A DNA stretch of 7,859 nt from Syntrophales bacterium (GCA_030655735.1 JAUSPK010000147.1:1-7859); one strand, 5' to 3'; counted from the stretch's first letter, positions 1 to 6,719 are shown. Program-made: numbers and translations. The notes: generated from the letters alone by a model not told the origin.

Positions 1-1
1 C

Positions 2-223
2 TTTACCCGGGGAGAGGTGGGGAGCAACGTGATTGAATTTTCAATAGTGCGGGAGGGGAACCTTGCGGCGTGCCGCGCCGTTGTTTCATCCGGTTATGAA
101 TCCCTCGACGCGGAGTCGGTGCGCGCCGTGCGTGCAGCCGCGCCGTTTGCACCCTTTTCTGTAGAGTTCGGACTGGCACAGCTCAATATCGTGGCAAATT
201 TCCGTTACACGCTTGCAGAGTAA
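2..223 (+). CDS. TonB-family protein, C-terminal domain (5' end outside window)
   Basis: The reading frame is open from the left edge to a TAA at 221-223, so this is the last 73 residues of a longer protein. The GTG at 17 is only an internal codon. The pattern is that of the TonB C-terminal domain: an edge strand ending in V-REG-L, then a VVSSGYESLD segment, an AVR-AAPF-PF turn and a final strand ending FRYTL. In this family the domain crosses the periplasm and contacts the TonB box of outer-membrane receptors, passing on energy from ExbB/ExbD. The membrane anchor and proline-rich linker would lie to the left, outside the window. The MFS gene follows 42 bp downstream on the same strand, so co-transcription is possible. 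Whether this is a true TonB or another protein carrying the domain cannot be decided from the fragment. Confidence 0.8.
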   Translation, partial: FTRGEVGSNVIEFSIVREGNLAACRAVVSSGYESLDAESVRAVRAAAPFAPFSVEFGLAQLNIVANFRYTLAE

Positions 224-265
224 TGCCGCCGGAAGGGCCCGTACCGTAATCGAGGGATCCCGTCA

Positions 266-1498
266 ATGACTAACGAAAGAAAGATCATACTCTTTACCTG
301 CATCGCCCACTTCTTCACGCACTTCTACGAGATGATATTCCCGGCGCTGGCCATACCGCTCATGCTTTCGCTGAAGATGGACCTCGCCCAGGTGTTGCAG
401 TTGAGCTTTCTCATGTATCTCCTGTACGGACTGGCCGCCCTCCCCTGGGGGATGGTCGCGGACCGGTTCAACAACCGGTCCGCCCTGATCATCTTCTTCG
501 CGGGGACGAGCTTCGGCGCCATGCTGACCGCCCTCTCAGGCACCCCCACATCGATGATGCTTTCTCTCGCCGTCATCGGCTTCTTCGCCAGCATCTATCA
601 CCCGGCGGGGATGGGACTGATATCCCTCGGAACCAGAAACAGGGGGATGGCCCTCGGGATCAACGGCGTCGCGGGAAACCTGGGGCTGATCAGCGCCCCT
701 TTCGCGGCGGGGCTTCTGAACTGGCTGGTCGGGTGGGAGGTCACCTATCTGATTATCGGGGCCCTGGGGATCATCTGGGGGATCATCCTGTTCATGGTGG
801 ATATCGACGAGACACCGGTGCATGCGGATCTGGATGAAAATGCCTCCGGCCCCCGCAATGGCAATAGTAGTAATAATAATATGAAATACTTCCTGATCCT
901 GTGCGTTGCCATGACCCTTGCCGGTCTCGTCTACCGGGGAAACAGCGTCGTCCTGCCGGCCTACCTTGAGCTCAAGGCCTCGTTCCTCTGGGAACTCATC
1001 AGGGGGATAGACCTGCCCAATCTGACCGGGGCAAAGACGGTGGCCGCCACGCTGCTTACCTCGGTCATTTACGTGGTCGGCATCCTGGGCCAGATCCTCG
1101 GTGGGAGGTTAGCGGACCGGCATGACCTGAGGTGGATGTACCTGACATTCCACGCCCTCAGTCTCCCCTTTGTCATCCTGATGGGGCTGGTCAGCCAGGA
1201 GCTGCTCGTCATAGCGGCCGGGATATACATCTTTTTCTCCCTGGGGATGCAGCCCATCGAGAACAGCCTGGTGGCGAGATACACGCCGAGCCGGTGGAGG
1301 AGTACCGGTTACGGGATCAAGTTCATCCTGGTCTTCGGGATCGGATCGCTCGCCGTTTACCTGGTCGGATGGATCAAGGAGGCATGGAGCCTCGGCACGG
1401 TATATCTCTTCGCCGGCGGGCTGATCTCCCTTCTCCTTCTCTCTGTCGCCCTTTTGATCTGGGTGTCGAGGGGAACGACCTGCAGGAACAGGGGATAG
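266..1498 (+). CDS. MFS transporter, fosmidomycin-resistance (FSR)-like
   Basis: A 410-residue major facilitator superfamily permease of normal length, with about 12 hydrophobic helices in the inner membrane. Motif A appears in both halves: G62-MVADRFNNR in the loop after helix 2, and GGRLADRHDLRW at about 279-290. A YHPAG signature at 111-115, followed by an RGMALGINGVAGNLG stretch (126-140), is typical of the fosmidomycin-resistance branch of drug or metabolite exporters. The halves are joined by a hydrophilic loop (about 180-206) that contains an Asn/Ser run encoded by an AAT/AGT repeat. The ATG at 266 is preceded by a weak GAGGG. The gene lies 42 bp after a TonB-family gene and converges with the glycosyltransferase-kinase gene. 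The MFS assignment is firm; the substrate is unknown and fosmidomycin export is not implied. Confidence 0.88.
   Translation: MTNERKIILFTCIAHFFTHFYEMIFPALAIPLMLSLKMDLAQVLQLSFLMYLLYGLAALPWGMVADRFNNRSALIIFFAGTSFGAMLTALSGTPTSMMLSLAVIGFFASIYHPAGMGLISLGTRNRGMALGINGVAGNLGLISAPFAAGLLNWLVGWEVTYLIIGALGIIWGIILFMVDIDETPVHADLDENASGPRNGNSSNNNMKYFLILCVAMTLAGLVYRGNSVVLPAYLELKASFLWELIRGIDLPNLTGAKTVAATLLTSVIYVVGILGQILGGRLADRHDLRWMYLTFHALSLPFVILMGLVSQELLVIAAGIYIFFSLGMQPIENSLVARYTPSRWRSTGYGIKFILVFGIGSLAVYLVGWIKEAWSLGTVYLFAGGLISLLLLSVALLIWVSRGTTCRNRG
863..880 (+). repeat. AAT/AGT trinucleotide run in the MFS central loop
   Basis: Six consecutive AAT or AGT codons encode N-S-S-N-N-N (residues 200-205) in the cytoplasmic loop between the two halves of the transporter. 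The run is A+T-rich in an otherwise GC-rich gene. Because the unit is three bases, a change in copy number would lengthen or shorten the loop without breaking the frame. Confidence 0.6.
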
Positions 1499-1547
1499 GG
1501 ATACTCCTTCTTTATCGCAGTGCCGTGGATATCTGGGCAGTCTGACT

Positions 1548-3680
1548 CTATCGCGGGAGCGTTTCGTAACAGCCGGTGACGATCATGTCGGCCGCTTCTC
1601 TCATCTCCTGTATGATGTGGTGTTCTATCTCCAGGACCTTCTGTACAAAGGCGAAGTCCTGATCGGGATCGCGGGACAGGTTTCTCTTCTTCACCGCGGC
1701 GATCCTTTCCCGGTAGTCCGATTCGAGAAAGACCTTCAGGGTCACATTCTTCAGGACCAGGCCGTACGTCAGATCAACCAGGACGACATCCGCCCCCGTG
1801 AGCGAAACGGGCACGCGCGGGTACCTCCTCGAACCGAGCCGTCTGCAGTCGGATGGTACAAAGACCTCGCCGACGTCCCTGTCCGCCGCCTCCTTCAGTA
1901 TGGCATCCAGACGCTCCAGATCCACTTCACCCGGCCCGACGTACTGCTCCAGCCTCTCCTGCGCGTAGGCATCAAGGCGGGCCCGGTGGTTCGCCTCCGG
2001 CGCCAGTCGGAAAAAGGCGTCCCCCGCTATCGTGACACCCCGCATCTTTTCACTCCTGAGAAGGTACCTCAGATATTCCGCTATCTCGCTCTTTCCCGCC
2101 CCCGATTCCCCCCCGAGGACAACGATCGCCCTCTTCTTCGCATGCCGAGCCTTCTGTGCCCGTTCAACGATGTGGAGAAGCAGGCCGCGCGCGGCCTTCT
2201 CGTGACGCGGTTTCACCTCCGGGGGATCCCCCCGCCAGGTGAAGGCTGCCCGGTGGTAGGCGCGTTCCCGGCCTTTGTCCGCGGTCCTGCAGAGGGAATC
2301 CATGATCTCCCCCTGCCGCACCCCGATAGACTTCCACCTGAACGTGCCCAGGGCAAGCCTTCGTCCTCCGGAGGCAATTCGCTCCAGGGCGCCTTCCTTT
2401 TTCATGGCTTCGATCAGCTTCCGGGCGGCGGCGGGCGGGTCTTCAGGGTCCACGACAATGGCCTCGCGACCGTCGTGTATCCACTTTGTTATACCCGCCT
2501 CCCTGGAGATAACAACGGGGGCGGATGCCGCCATGCTCTCCGCAACCCCCATGCCGAAGGGTTCCATGAGCTGCATCCCGATATACGACAGGCAGTGATG
2601 CTCGAGAATCGCCAGGATCTTCCAGGGCTGGCTGGGAAGCCTCACGACGTCGTGGGCCGTCAGCCGGTACTCGGCGATCGCACTCTCGATATCCTCCTCA
2701 ACGGATACCTCTTCGGGGAGGGGATGGTCGGGAGAGCCCCCCACGAGCACCAGTCGTATCTCTTTCATGAGCCGGGGATCGAGCCTCCTCGCCTCGCCGA
2801 AAAGCTTCACCACCCCGGGGACATTCTTCGCCTCGGAGAAGCGTCCAAAATAGATGAGATACCGCCCCGCCGTGAGGCCGTACTGCTCCAGCACCTCAGG
2901 GTGGGGATCCCTGCTGATATCAAAGAAGGGCGTCCCCGCGCCTGCCGGCATGACGGTATGGGGGAATTCATATCCGTAATATTTTTTGAGTATATACGGT
3001 TCCCGGAGGGTGTTCGCGATCTCGAAATCGGCCCCCCGGAGGGCAGCCAGTTCAAAGTCTTCCCGTATGCGGAAGTTGTACTGTCCGTCGAACCATGTGC
3101 CGGGATCATCCGGGTCCAGGTCGAGAGAGAGGACCTTGTTGATCCCCAGTGAATGGGGGATGACCGCCACGGGAATGCCGAGCCGCTCCCCCGTCTCCAG
3201 CGCGCAGACCATCCCGTCCGCGTAATGCCCCATCACGGCGTGGGCTCCGAAGAGGGAGGCCACGGCGACCACTCCTTCCGCCATCTGAGGGACGAGTGGA
3301 TAGATATCCTCCTTGCGCACAAACTGGTCGCCCCCCGCCCGGATTCGGATCAGCCAGAGGTTTTTCGCGAGCCTCTCAACGCGTGGATAGGGGCTGAAGT
3401 GCCGCGCGACGATGATCACCTGCCGTCCCTGCCGCGCCCATGCCTTCGATACCTCCAGGACATAGTACGTCTGCCCCCCCGTGTCGGGGACACCGGCTGG
3501 GGGTGGGTCCCCCCAGTAACCGTGGGTCGAGACCATGACGATCCGCCTCGCGCGCCCGGTCTTCCTCGTCCTGAGAGAGACAGGGATATTGTGTTCGCGA
3601 AACAGCCCGTGGTATTCCCGCAGAAGGTCCCTAAACAGATCGCGTTTCAGGTCCAGGGCTTCGAGTCTTCGGTCATCCAT
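1548..3680 (-). CDS. Fusion of GT4 (sucrose-phosphate-synthase-like) glycosyltransferase and P-loop kinase
   Basis: A 710-residue two-domain protein. Residues about 45-465 form a GT-B retaining glycosyltransferase of family GT4. They show a STHGYWG start strand, DTGGQ at 66-70 and HSLG-NK at 176-182, both typical of sucrose-phosphate, sucrose and mannosylfructose-phosphate synthases. They also show the donor-site FGR-S-AKN segment (R280, K285) and the E373-PFGMGVA-E381 pair (E-x7-E). Residues about 515-710 are a separate nucleoside/uridine-kinase-like P-loop domain with Walker A GGESGAGKS (523-531), a GDAFF segment (551-555), a DVVLVDLTYG strand (about 629-638) and an Arg-rich lid-like stretch (RERIAAVKKRN). 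Inference: the protein makes a phosphorylated sugar conjugate, perhaps a disaccharide-type compatible solute, and the kinase supplies or modifies a substrate. The ATG at 3680 follows AGGGGAG with 7-nt spacing. Sugar donor and acceptor are unknown. Confidence 0.82.
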   Translation of the reverse strand: MDDRRLEALDLKRDLFRDLLREYHGLFREHNIPVSLRTRKTGRARRIVMVSTHGYWGDPPPAGVPDTGGQTYYVLEVSKAWARQGRQVIIVARHFSPYPRVERLAKNLWLIRIRAGGDQFVRKEDIYPLVPQMAEGVVAVASLFGAHAVMGHYADGMVCALETGERLGIPVAVIPHSLGINKVLSLDLDPDDPGTWFDGQYNFRIREDFELAALRGADFEIANTLREPYILKKYYGYEFPHTVMPAGAGTPFFDISRDPHPEVLEQYGLTAGRYLIYFGRFSEAKNVPGVVKLFGEARRLDPRLMKEIRLVLVGGSPDHPLPEEVSVEEDIESAIAEYRLTAHDVVRLPSQPWKILAILEHHCLSYIGMQLMEPFGMGVAESMAASAPVVISREAGITKWIHDGREAIVVDPEDPPAAARKLIEAMKKEGALERIASGGRRLALGTFRWKSIGVRQGEIMDSLCRTADKGRERAYHRAAFTWRGDPPEVKPRHEKAARGLLLHIVERAQKARHAKKRAIVVLGGESGAGKSEIAEYLRYLLRSEKMRGVTIAGDAFFRLAPEANHRARLDAYAQERLEQYVGPGEVDLERLDAILKEAADRDVGEVFVPSDCRRLGSRRYPRVPVSLTGADVVLVDLTYGLVLKNVTLKVFLESDYRERIAAVKKRNLSRDPDQDFAFVQKVLEIEHHIIQEMREAADMIVTGCYETLPR

Positions 3681-3704
3681 GGTGTTTCTCCCCTATCCGT
3701 GCGG

Positions 3705-3717
3705 TGGCACTCTGCCA
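3705..3717. promoter_or_regulatory. Inverted repeat TGGCA-CTC-TGCCA at the predicted start of transcription
   Basis: Perfect 5-bp arms with a 3-bp spacer lie just downstream of the -10 box of the glycosyltransferase-kinase promoter and cover the expected +1. This is a plausible repressor position, but the dyad is short and could be chance. Confidence 0.3.
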
Positions 3718-3722
3718 GTTTG

Positions 3723-3751
3723 AATATGAAGGTTATACAAAGACGTGTCAA
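3723..3751 (-). promoter_or_regulatory. Sigma70-type promoter of the glycosyltransferase-kinase gene
   Basis: On the minus strand a perfect -35 box TTGACA (3751-3746) is followed after 17 bp by CATATT (3728-3723), which matches four of six -10 consensus bases. Transcription would begin near 3716, leaving a leader of about 36 nt that carries the AGGGGAG ribosome binding site (3694-3688). Confidence 0.6.
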
Positions 3752-3890
3752 GATGATTATCCGTCGGCCCCAGGCCATCCTCTTGCAGTTGACCGGCAAA
3801 TGATATATCTGTCAAGCTCAAAAATACGGAAACGGCAGTGGACCGGGCACAAATAAAATGGATATTTTTATCAGATAATGGAGGTACGGG

Positions 3891-4655
3891 ATGAAGACGG
3901 TAGATTTTTCTCTGGACGGGAAGGTCGCCCTGGTGACCGGGGCAAGCAGGGGCATCGGTGAGGCAATCGCCATGACGCTGGCGGAATACGGGGCACAGGT
4001 TGTCCTCGTCAGCAGAAAACTGGACGCGCTCACGGAGGTCGCGGAAAAGATCACGAAGGCCGGAGGGGCCGCCGTGCCGATCGCGTGCAACATGGGAAAA
4101 CAGGAGCAGATCGGGGAGCTCTTCACGAAGGTCAAGGAAAAGTTCGGGAGGCTGGACATCCTCGTCAACAACGCCGCGACAAATCCCTACTTCGGCGAAA
4201 TGCTGGGGGCCGACGAGGGGGTGTGGGACAAGACCAACGACGTGAACCTCAAGGGCCCCTTCTTCATGATACAGCACGCGGCGAAGCTCATGACCGAGAG
4301 CGGCGGCGGGGCGATCGTGAACGTGGCGTCGGTGAACGGGATCAGCCCCGCTATCTTCCAGGGGATATATTCCATCACCAAGGCCGCGTTGATCAGCATG
4401 ACGAAGGCCTACGCCCAGGAGCTCGCGGGCGCAAATATCAGGATTAATGCCCTCCTCCCGGGACTCACCGAGACCAAGTTCGCCTCGGCGCTCTTCACGA
4501 ACGACGACATCTATAAACTCGCGGTGGAGAAGGTGCCGATGAACCGGCACGCGGTTCCCATGGAGATGGCGGGGGCGGTGCTGTACCTCGTCTCCAACGC
4601 CTCATCCTACACCACTGGGACCTGCATCACCTGTGACGGCGGGATGCTTATCTAG
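3891..4655 (+). CDS. Short-chain dehydrogenase/reductase (classical SDR, DHRS4-like)
   Basis: A 254-residue cytosolic NAD(P)(H)-dependent oxidoreductase with every hallmark of a classical SDR: the cofactor loop TGASRGIG at 16-23, the NNAA motif at 93-96, the structural Asn119 in DVNLKG, and the catalytic Ser147, Tyr160 and Lys164 (YSITK). Arg20 and the VSR end of strand 2 (40-42) lean towards NADP(H), which is an inference. The NNAATNP segment and the CNMG-QEQ stretch resemble the DHRS4-like group of carbonyl reductases. FabG-type 3-oxoacyl reductases are the main alternative. The start is clear: GGAGG at 3880-3884 sits 6 nt before the ATG. The gene is transcribed alone, divergent from the glycosyltransferase-kinase gene and convergent with the selenoprotein operon, with a hairpin 19 bp after its stop. 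The substrate cannot be inferred. Confidence 0.88.
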   Translation: MKTVDFSLDGKVALVTGASRGIGEAIAMTLAEYGAQVVLVSRKLDALTEVAEKITKAGGAAVPIACNMGKQEQIGELFTKVKEKFGRLDILVNNAATNPYFGEMLGADEGVWDKTNDVNLKGPFFMIQHAAKLMTESGGGAIVNVASVNGISPAIFQGIYSITKAALISMTKAYAQELAGANIRINALLPGLTETKFASALFTNDDIYKLAVEKVPMNRHAVPMEMAGAVLYLVSNASSYTTGTCITCDGGMLI

Positions 4656-4674
4656 GGGATTTAGTGATTACGGA

Positions 4675-4699
4675 ACGGGGCGGGCTATTCCCGCCCCGT
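4675..4699. terminator. Bidirectional terminator hairpin between convergent genes
   Basis: A perfect 10-bp G+C-rich stem (ACGGGGCGGG, 4675-4684, pairing with CCCGCCCCGT, 4690-4699) closes a 5-nt loop. It lies between the stops of the SDR gene and the oppositely transcribed selenoprotein operon and overlaps the first base of the latter's stop triplet on the plus strand. Neither side has a long T run (CATATCTTTCC follows on the plus strand), so it is not a textbook intrinsic terminator. Position and symmetry still make that the likeliest role. Confidence 0.65.
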
Positions 4700-5175
4700 C
4701 ATATCTTTCCGTCGCGCGCCATTGCGTTGCACCGGGTCATGACAAACTCCAAAAAGACGTCGCATGTCTCCTTCCAGTCCTCGCTGCGCTTGCGGCGCTC
4801 TATGTCCTCGGGATCGGTATAGTCGCATCCGCACAGCTTGCGGCAGTCCGTGCTCCCGAACTCCTTCAGGAAAGCGCGGTAGAGTCTCGCCACCCCCGCG
4901 ATAGCACGTTCCCTGTCGGGCGCGTGTTCCTCCGGGACCCCTTTATTGCCATTTCCGCACCGAAGGCCGATGGCCGCGCCGCTGCCGATCAGGAGGCCGC
5001 AGGTCGTCTGCCCCATGGCGATGGCGCCCATGTACCCGGCCGTGGCCCATGAACACCCCTCCTTCGGAAGATTCCACAGATCCTGCAGACCCTGCAGGGT
5101 TGCCTCGGCTCAGGTGTACAGGTGCATCCGCGTGAATGCCTCGGCAAGGACCTCGTCAAATCTGTCTTGTTCCAT
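4699..5175 (-). CDS. C_GCAxxG_C_C family redox selenoprotein (in-frame TGA = Sec22)
   Basis: I annotate 158 residues, read through an in-frame TGA at codon 22 (5112-5110). The first 21 codons (start MEQDRF) and the 136 codons after the TGA are in one frame, and the join reads LYT-U-AEATLQGLQ. That matches the family segment where a conserved Cys precedes A-x-A-V-L. Downstream are C41, C59 in the CGxxxG motif (CGLLIG, 59-64), C73, C111, C115, C117, C138 and C149, which are the family's redox cysteines. Members are small putative redox-active proteins of about 140 residues with no established reaction. The ATG at 5175 has AAAGGA about 9 nt upstream and starts 28 bp after the DUF6125-type gene, so the two are co-transcribed. 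Without recoding only a 110-residue fragment from 5031 would remain, lacking the first conserved position. A true nonsense mutation is the alternative. Confidence 0.8.
5082..5098 (-). promoter_or_regulatory. Bacterial SECIS hairpin for Sec22
   Basis: On the minus strand, 11 nt after the TGA, CCTGCAG (5098-5092) pairs perfectly with CTGCAGG (5088-5082) around a GGU loop (5091-5089). The loop begins 18 nt after the UGA. As I recall E. coli fdhF, its SECIS loop GGU also starts 18 nt after UGA, inside UGCAGGUCUGCA. The core here is UGCAGGGUCUGCA, one base longer. The loop G and U are the bases that SelB recognises. The hairpin also codes for protein. Confidence 0.75.
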
Positions 5176-5203
5176 ATCGCATGTTCCTTTCACGTAGTCA
5201 GGA

Positions 5204-5956
5204 TCAATCTTCCCGCGGGATCGTGAACCGCCAGGAGCAGAACCACTCATCCGGGTGGGGGTCGGGCGGACACCCGACGCACTCGGTCTGTATCCTCGCG
5301 TCGATCCCCTCGGCGAAGCGGCCGTACTCCACCAGGCCCACAGACTTGCAGGGATAATCGTCGAGCCCTCTGCGCTTACGCGCCGACTGGACACGGCAGT
5401 CGTTCATTTGAAAGACAATACTGTTCGGTCCCTCATCGATGACGGATTGAATGTTGACGCTCGCGTACATCCGGAATTTCAGCGCCCTCTTGAGCCCCTC
5501 GATCCCCGGGCGCTCGGCCAGCCCCAGAAACTGTTTGATCGACCAGGCCTCGAAGGGGGAAAAGCGCGTCCAGCACGAATCGTTGCACCGCTTGGCGTCG
5601 TTCATCCCGTAGGCAGCCTCCACCGCTTGGAACCAGATCCCGTCCCCGGCGATCCAGTTCGCGCCGAGACTGCCGACCAGCTCGACCAGCTTCTCCTTCG
5701 GCATATCGAGGAGCGGCGCGGGAATCCCCTCCTTCATCTCAAAGCCGAGGTCGCGCGAAAGCCGCTTCATCTGCGCGTCGTAACTGCCGCGGTAGGCGGT
5801 CTTCATGATCTCCAGCGCCTTCTCGAACCCCATCTGGTGCTCCACCTCCCTGAACCAGAGGGTGTGGTGCACCACGGTTCGGTGAAGCATATCCAGGATC
5901 AGACGTGCCAGATCCTCGTGCCCCAGGTCTTCAATGCCCTGTATGTCAATGTCCAT
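5204..5956 (-). CDS. DUF6125-type cysteine-rich cytosolic protein
   Basis: A 250-residue protein with no signal peptide or membrane helix. It resembles a conserved family of anaerobes that I know as DUF6125, whose function is not established. The characteristic segments are VHHTLWFREVEHQMG (29-43), NWIAGDGIWFQAVE (100-113), DAKRCNDSCWTRFSPFEA (120-137), MNDCRVQSARKRRGL-DYPCKS (184-205) and the end ECVGCPPDPHPDEWFCSWRF (225-244). The seven cysteines (124, 128, 187, 203, 226, 229, 240) lie in these conserved blocks and include a C-x3-C and a C-x2-C pair, so a metal or Fe-S site is conceivable but unproved. The ATG at 5956 is preceded by AAGGA with 7-nt spacing. The gene lies 28 bp after the Nudix stop and 28 bp before the selenoprotein start, in the middle of an operon. 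A function linked to redox chemistry is inferred from context. Confidence 0.8.
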   Translation of the reverse strand: MDIDIQGIEDLGHEDLARLILDMLHRTVVHHTLWFREVEHQMGFEKALEIMKTAYRGSYDAQMKRLSRDLGFEMKEGIPAPLLDMPKEKLVELVGSLGANWIAGDGIWFQAVEAAYGMNDAKRCNDSCWTRFSPFEAWSIKQFLGLAERPGIEGLKRALKFRMYASVNIQSVIDEGPNSIVFQMNDCRVQSARKRRGLDDYPCKSVGLVEYGRFAEGIDARIQTECVGCPPDPHPDEWFCSWRFTIPRED

Positions 5957-5984
5957 ATAATTTCCTTTCCTGTCCCGCGTGTTT

Positions 5985-6540
5985 CTACGCCTCGAGCGGC
6001 TGATAGTCCATGTAGAACCGGTAGAAGGCGGCGAGGATCAGTGAATTCGTGATCGCCCCGCCGATGATGAGGCCGGGAATCTCGCTCAGCGGATACAGCA
6101 CCACCTCGATGTCCTCCTTTTCATCCAGCGTCTGGCTCCCCTCGAGAACAACATTCGTGGCAACAAAGGTGTAACAGCGGTTACCCTGGAGAGCGGGGTT
6201 AGGGTGCACCCATCCCAGGGATATCAGTTCCTCCTCACGGTACCCGGTCTCTTCGAGAAGCTCCCGGCTGGCCGCGGCGGCAGGCGTATCGTGCGCCTCA
6301 ATGAGTCCCCCCGGGATCTCCAGCGTGATGCCCCTCACTCCGTGACGGTACTGTTCTATCAGAACCACCTTGTTGTCGGGGGTGAGGGGCAATCACGTTC
6401 ACCCAGTCGGATGATTCGATGACAAAGAAATCGTGCGCCTCCCCCGTACGTGGCGAGCGCGCTCGGTCGGTACGGATACTAAACACCCGGTATGATTTGT
6501 CCTGGGTGCTCGACAGGATCTTCCATAGTTTAGGAGCCAT
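5985..6540 (-). pseudogene. Nudix hydrolase, ADP-ribose pyrophosphatase-like, with a one-base frameshift
   Basis: Two frames together encode one 184-residue Nudix protein. The N-terminal part starts at ATG 6540 (GAGGGG about 5 nt upstream) and ends WVNVIA. The remainder, in the frame that ends at 5985, continues LTPDNKVVLIEQYRHG. Dropping one C from the CCCC run at about 6389-6386 (minus strand) restores the family sequence WVNVIALTPDNK exactly. The Nudix box is intact (G78-x5-D84-x7-RELLEETGY), with Asp in place of the usual first Glu. The later PALQGNRCYTFVA stretch fits ADP-ribose or ADP-sugar pyrophosphatases, which cleave nucleoside-diphosphate sugars with Mg2+. The gene heads an operon with the DUF6125-type and selenoprotein genes. 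The shift may be a real mutation, a sequencing or assembly error, or less likely programmed. A TTG-initiated 135-residue product from 6392 would lack the N-terminal strands. Confidence 0.78.
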
Positions 6541-6595
6541 AATATCCCCTCACGCGTACAAGAATTATGCGGCTGACTGACTGCTGATATGATCT

Positions 6596-6612
6596 TTACG
6601 TGATCAACGTAA
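6596..6612. promoter_or_regulatory. Operator-like dyad TTACGT-GATCA-ACGTAA
   Basis: Perfect 6-bp arms with a 5-bp spacer form a 17-bp palindrome 56 bp upstream of the Nudix start and 80 bp upstream of the divergent promoter's -35 box. The size and symmetry suit a dimeric helix-turn-helix regulator. No regulator gene is present in the window, so the factor is unknown. Confidence 0.45.
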
Positions 6613-6623
6613 TGGAAAAACCG

Positions 6624-6633
6624 TGACCGGTCA
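6624..6633. promoter_or_regulatory. Palindrome TGACCGGTCA over a possible -35 box of the Nudix operon
   Basis: A perfect 10-bp palindrome, extendable to 16 bp (6621-6636) with one mismatched pair. On the minus strand it overlaps TTGACC (6634-6629), a fair -35 box. The hexamer 17 bp further on, TACGTT (6611-6606), is a poor -10 box and lies in the neighbouring dyad. The operon promoter is therefore only tentative. Confidence 0.35.
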
Positions 6634-6691
6634 AGGAAGAAAGCGGCGGCTGGGGCGGTGATTACCATCTGTGCCGTGGATAACCGCCGCC

Positions 6692-6719
6692 TTGACACCC
6701 GCGCCCCTTCTCGTATAGT
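6692..6719 (+). promoter_or_regulatory. Strong sigma70-type promoter of the cysteine-protein gene
   Basis: A perfect -35 TTGACA (6692-6697) and a TATAGT -10 box (6714-6719, five of six matches) are separated by 16 bp. Transcription would start near 6726, giving a leader of about 32 nt that carries the AAGGAGG ribosome binding site at 6741-6747. This is the best promoter in the window and suggests high expression of the downstream gene. Confidence 0.75.

Noticed and set aside
1617..3152. Long open frame of 511 codons on the plus strand
   Set aside because: It lies antisense to the glycosyltransferase-kinase gene, has no family-like motifs and is rich in Pro, Arg and Gly, as expected of the shadow of a GC-rich gene.
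3783..3809. TTGCAG / TATATC as a promoter for the SDR gene
   Set aside because: The spacing is only 15 bp and the -35 box is weak. No better pair was found, so the SDR promoter is left unassigned.
3693..4550. 285-codon minus-strand frame opposite the SDR gene
   Set aside because: The plus-strand frame has all SDR motifs and a good ribosome binding site. The minus frame has no recognisable domain and overlaps the promoter region of the glycosyltransferase-kinase gene.
4699..4701. The terminal TGA of the redox selenoprotein as a second Sec codon
   Set aside because: The following hairpin starts immediately after the TGA and its loop (AATAG) lacks the GGU bases. Family length is already reached, and the hairpin suits a terminator.
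5255..6052. 265-codon plus-strand frame opposite the DUF6125-type gene
   Set aside because: The minus-strand protein has conserved blocks and proper spacing to its neighbours. The plus-strand product is His/Leu/Arg-rich with no motifs.
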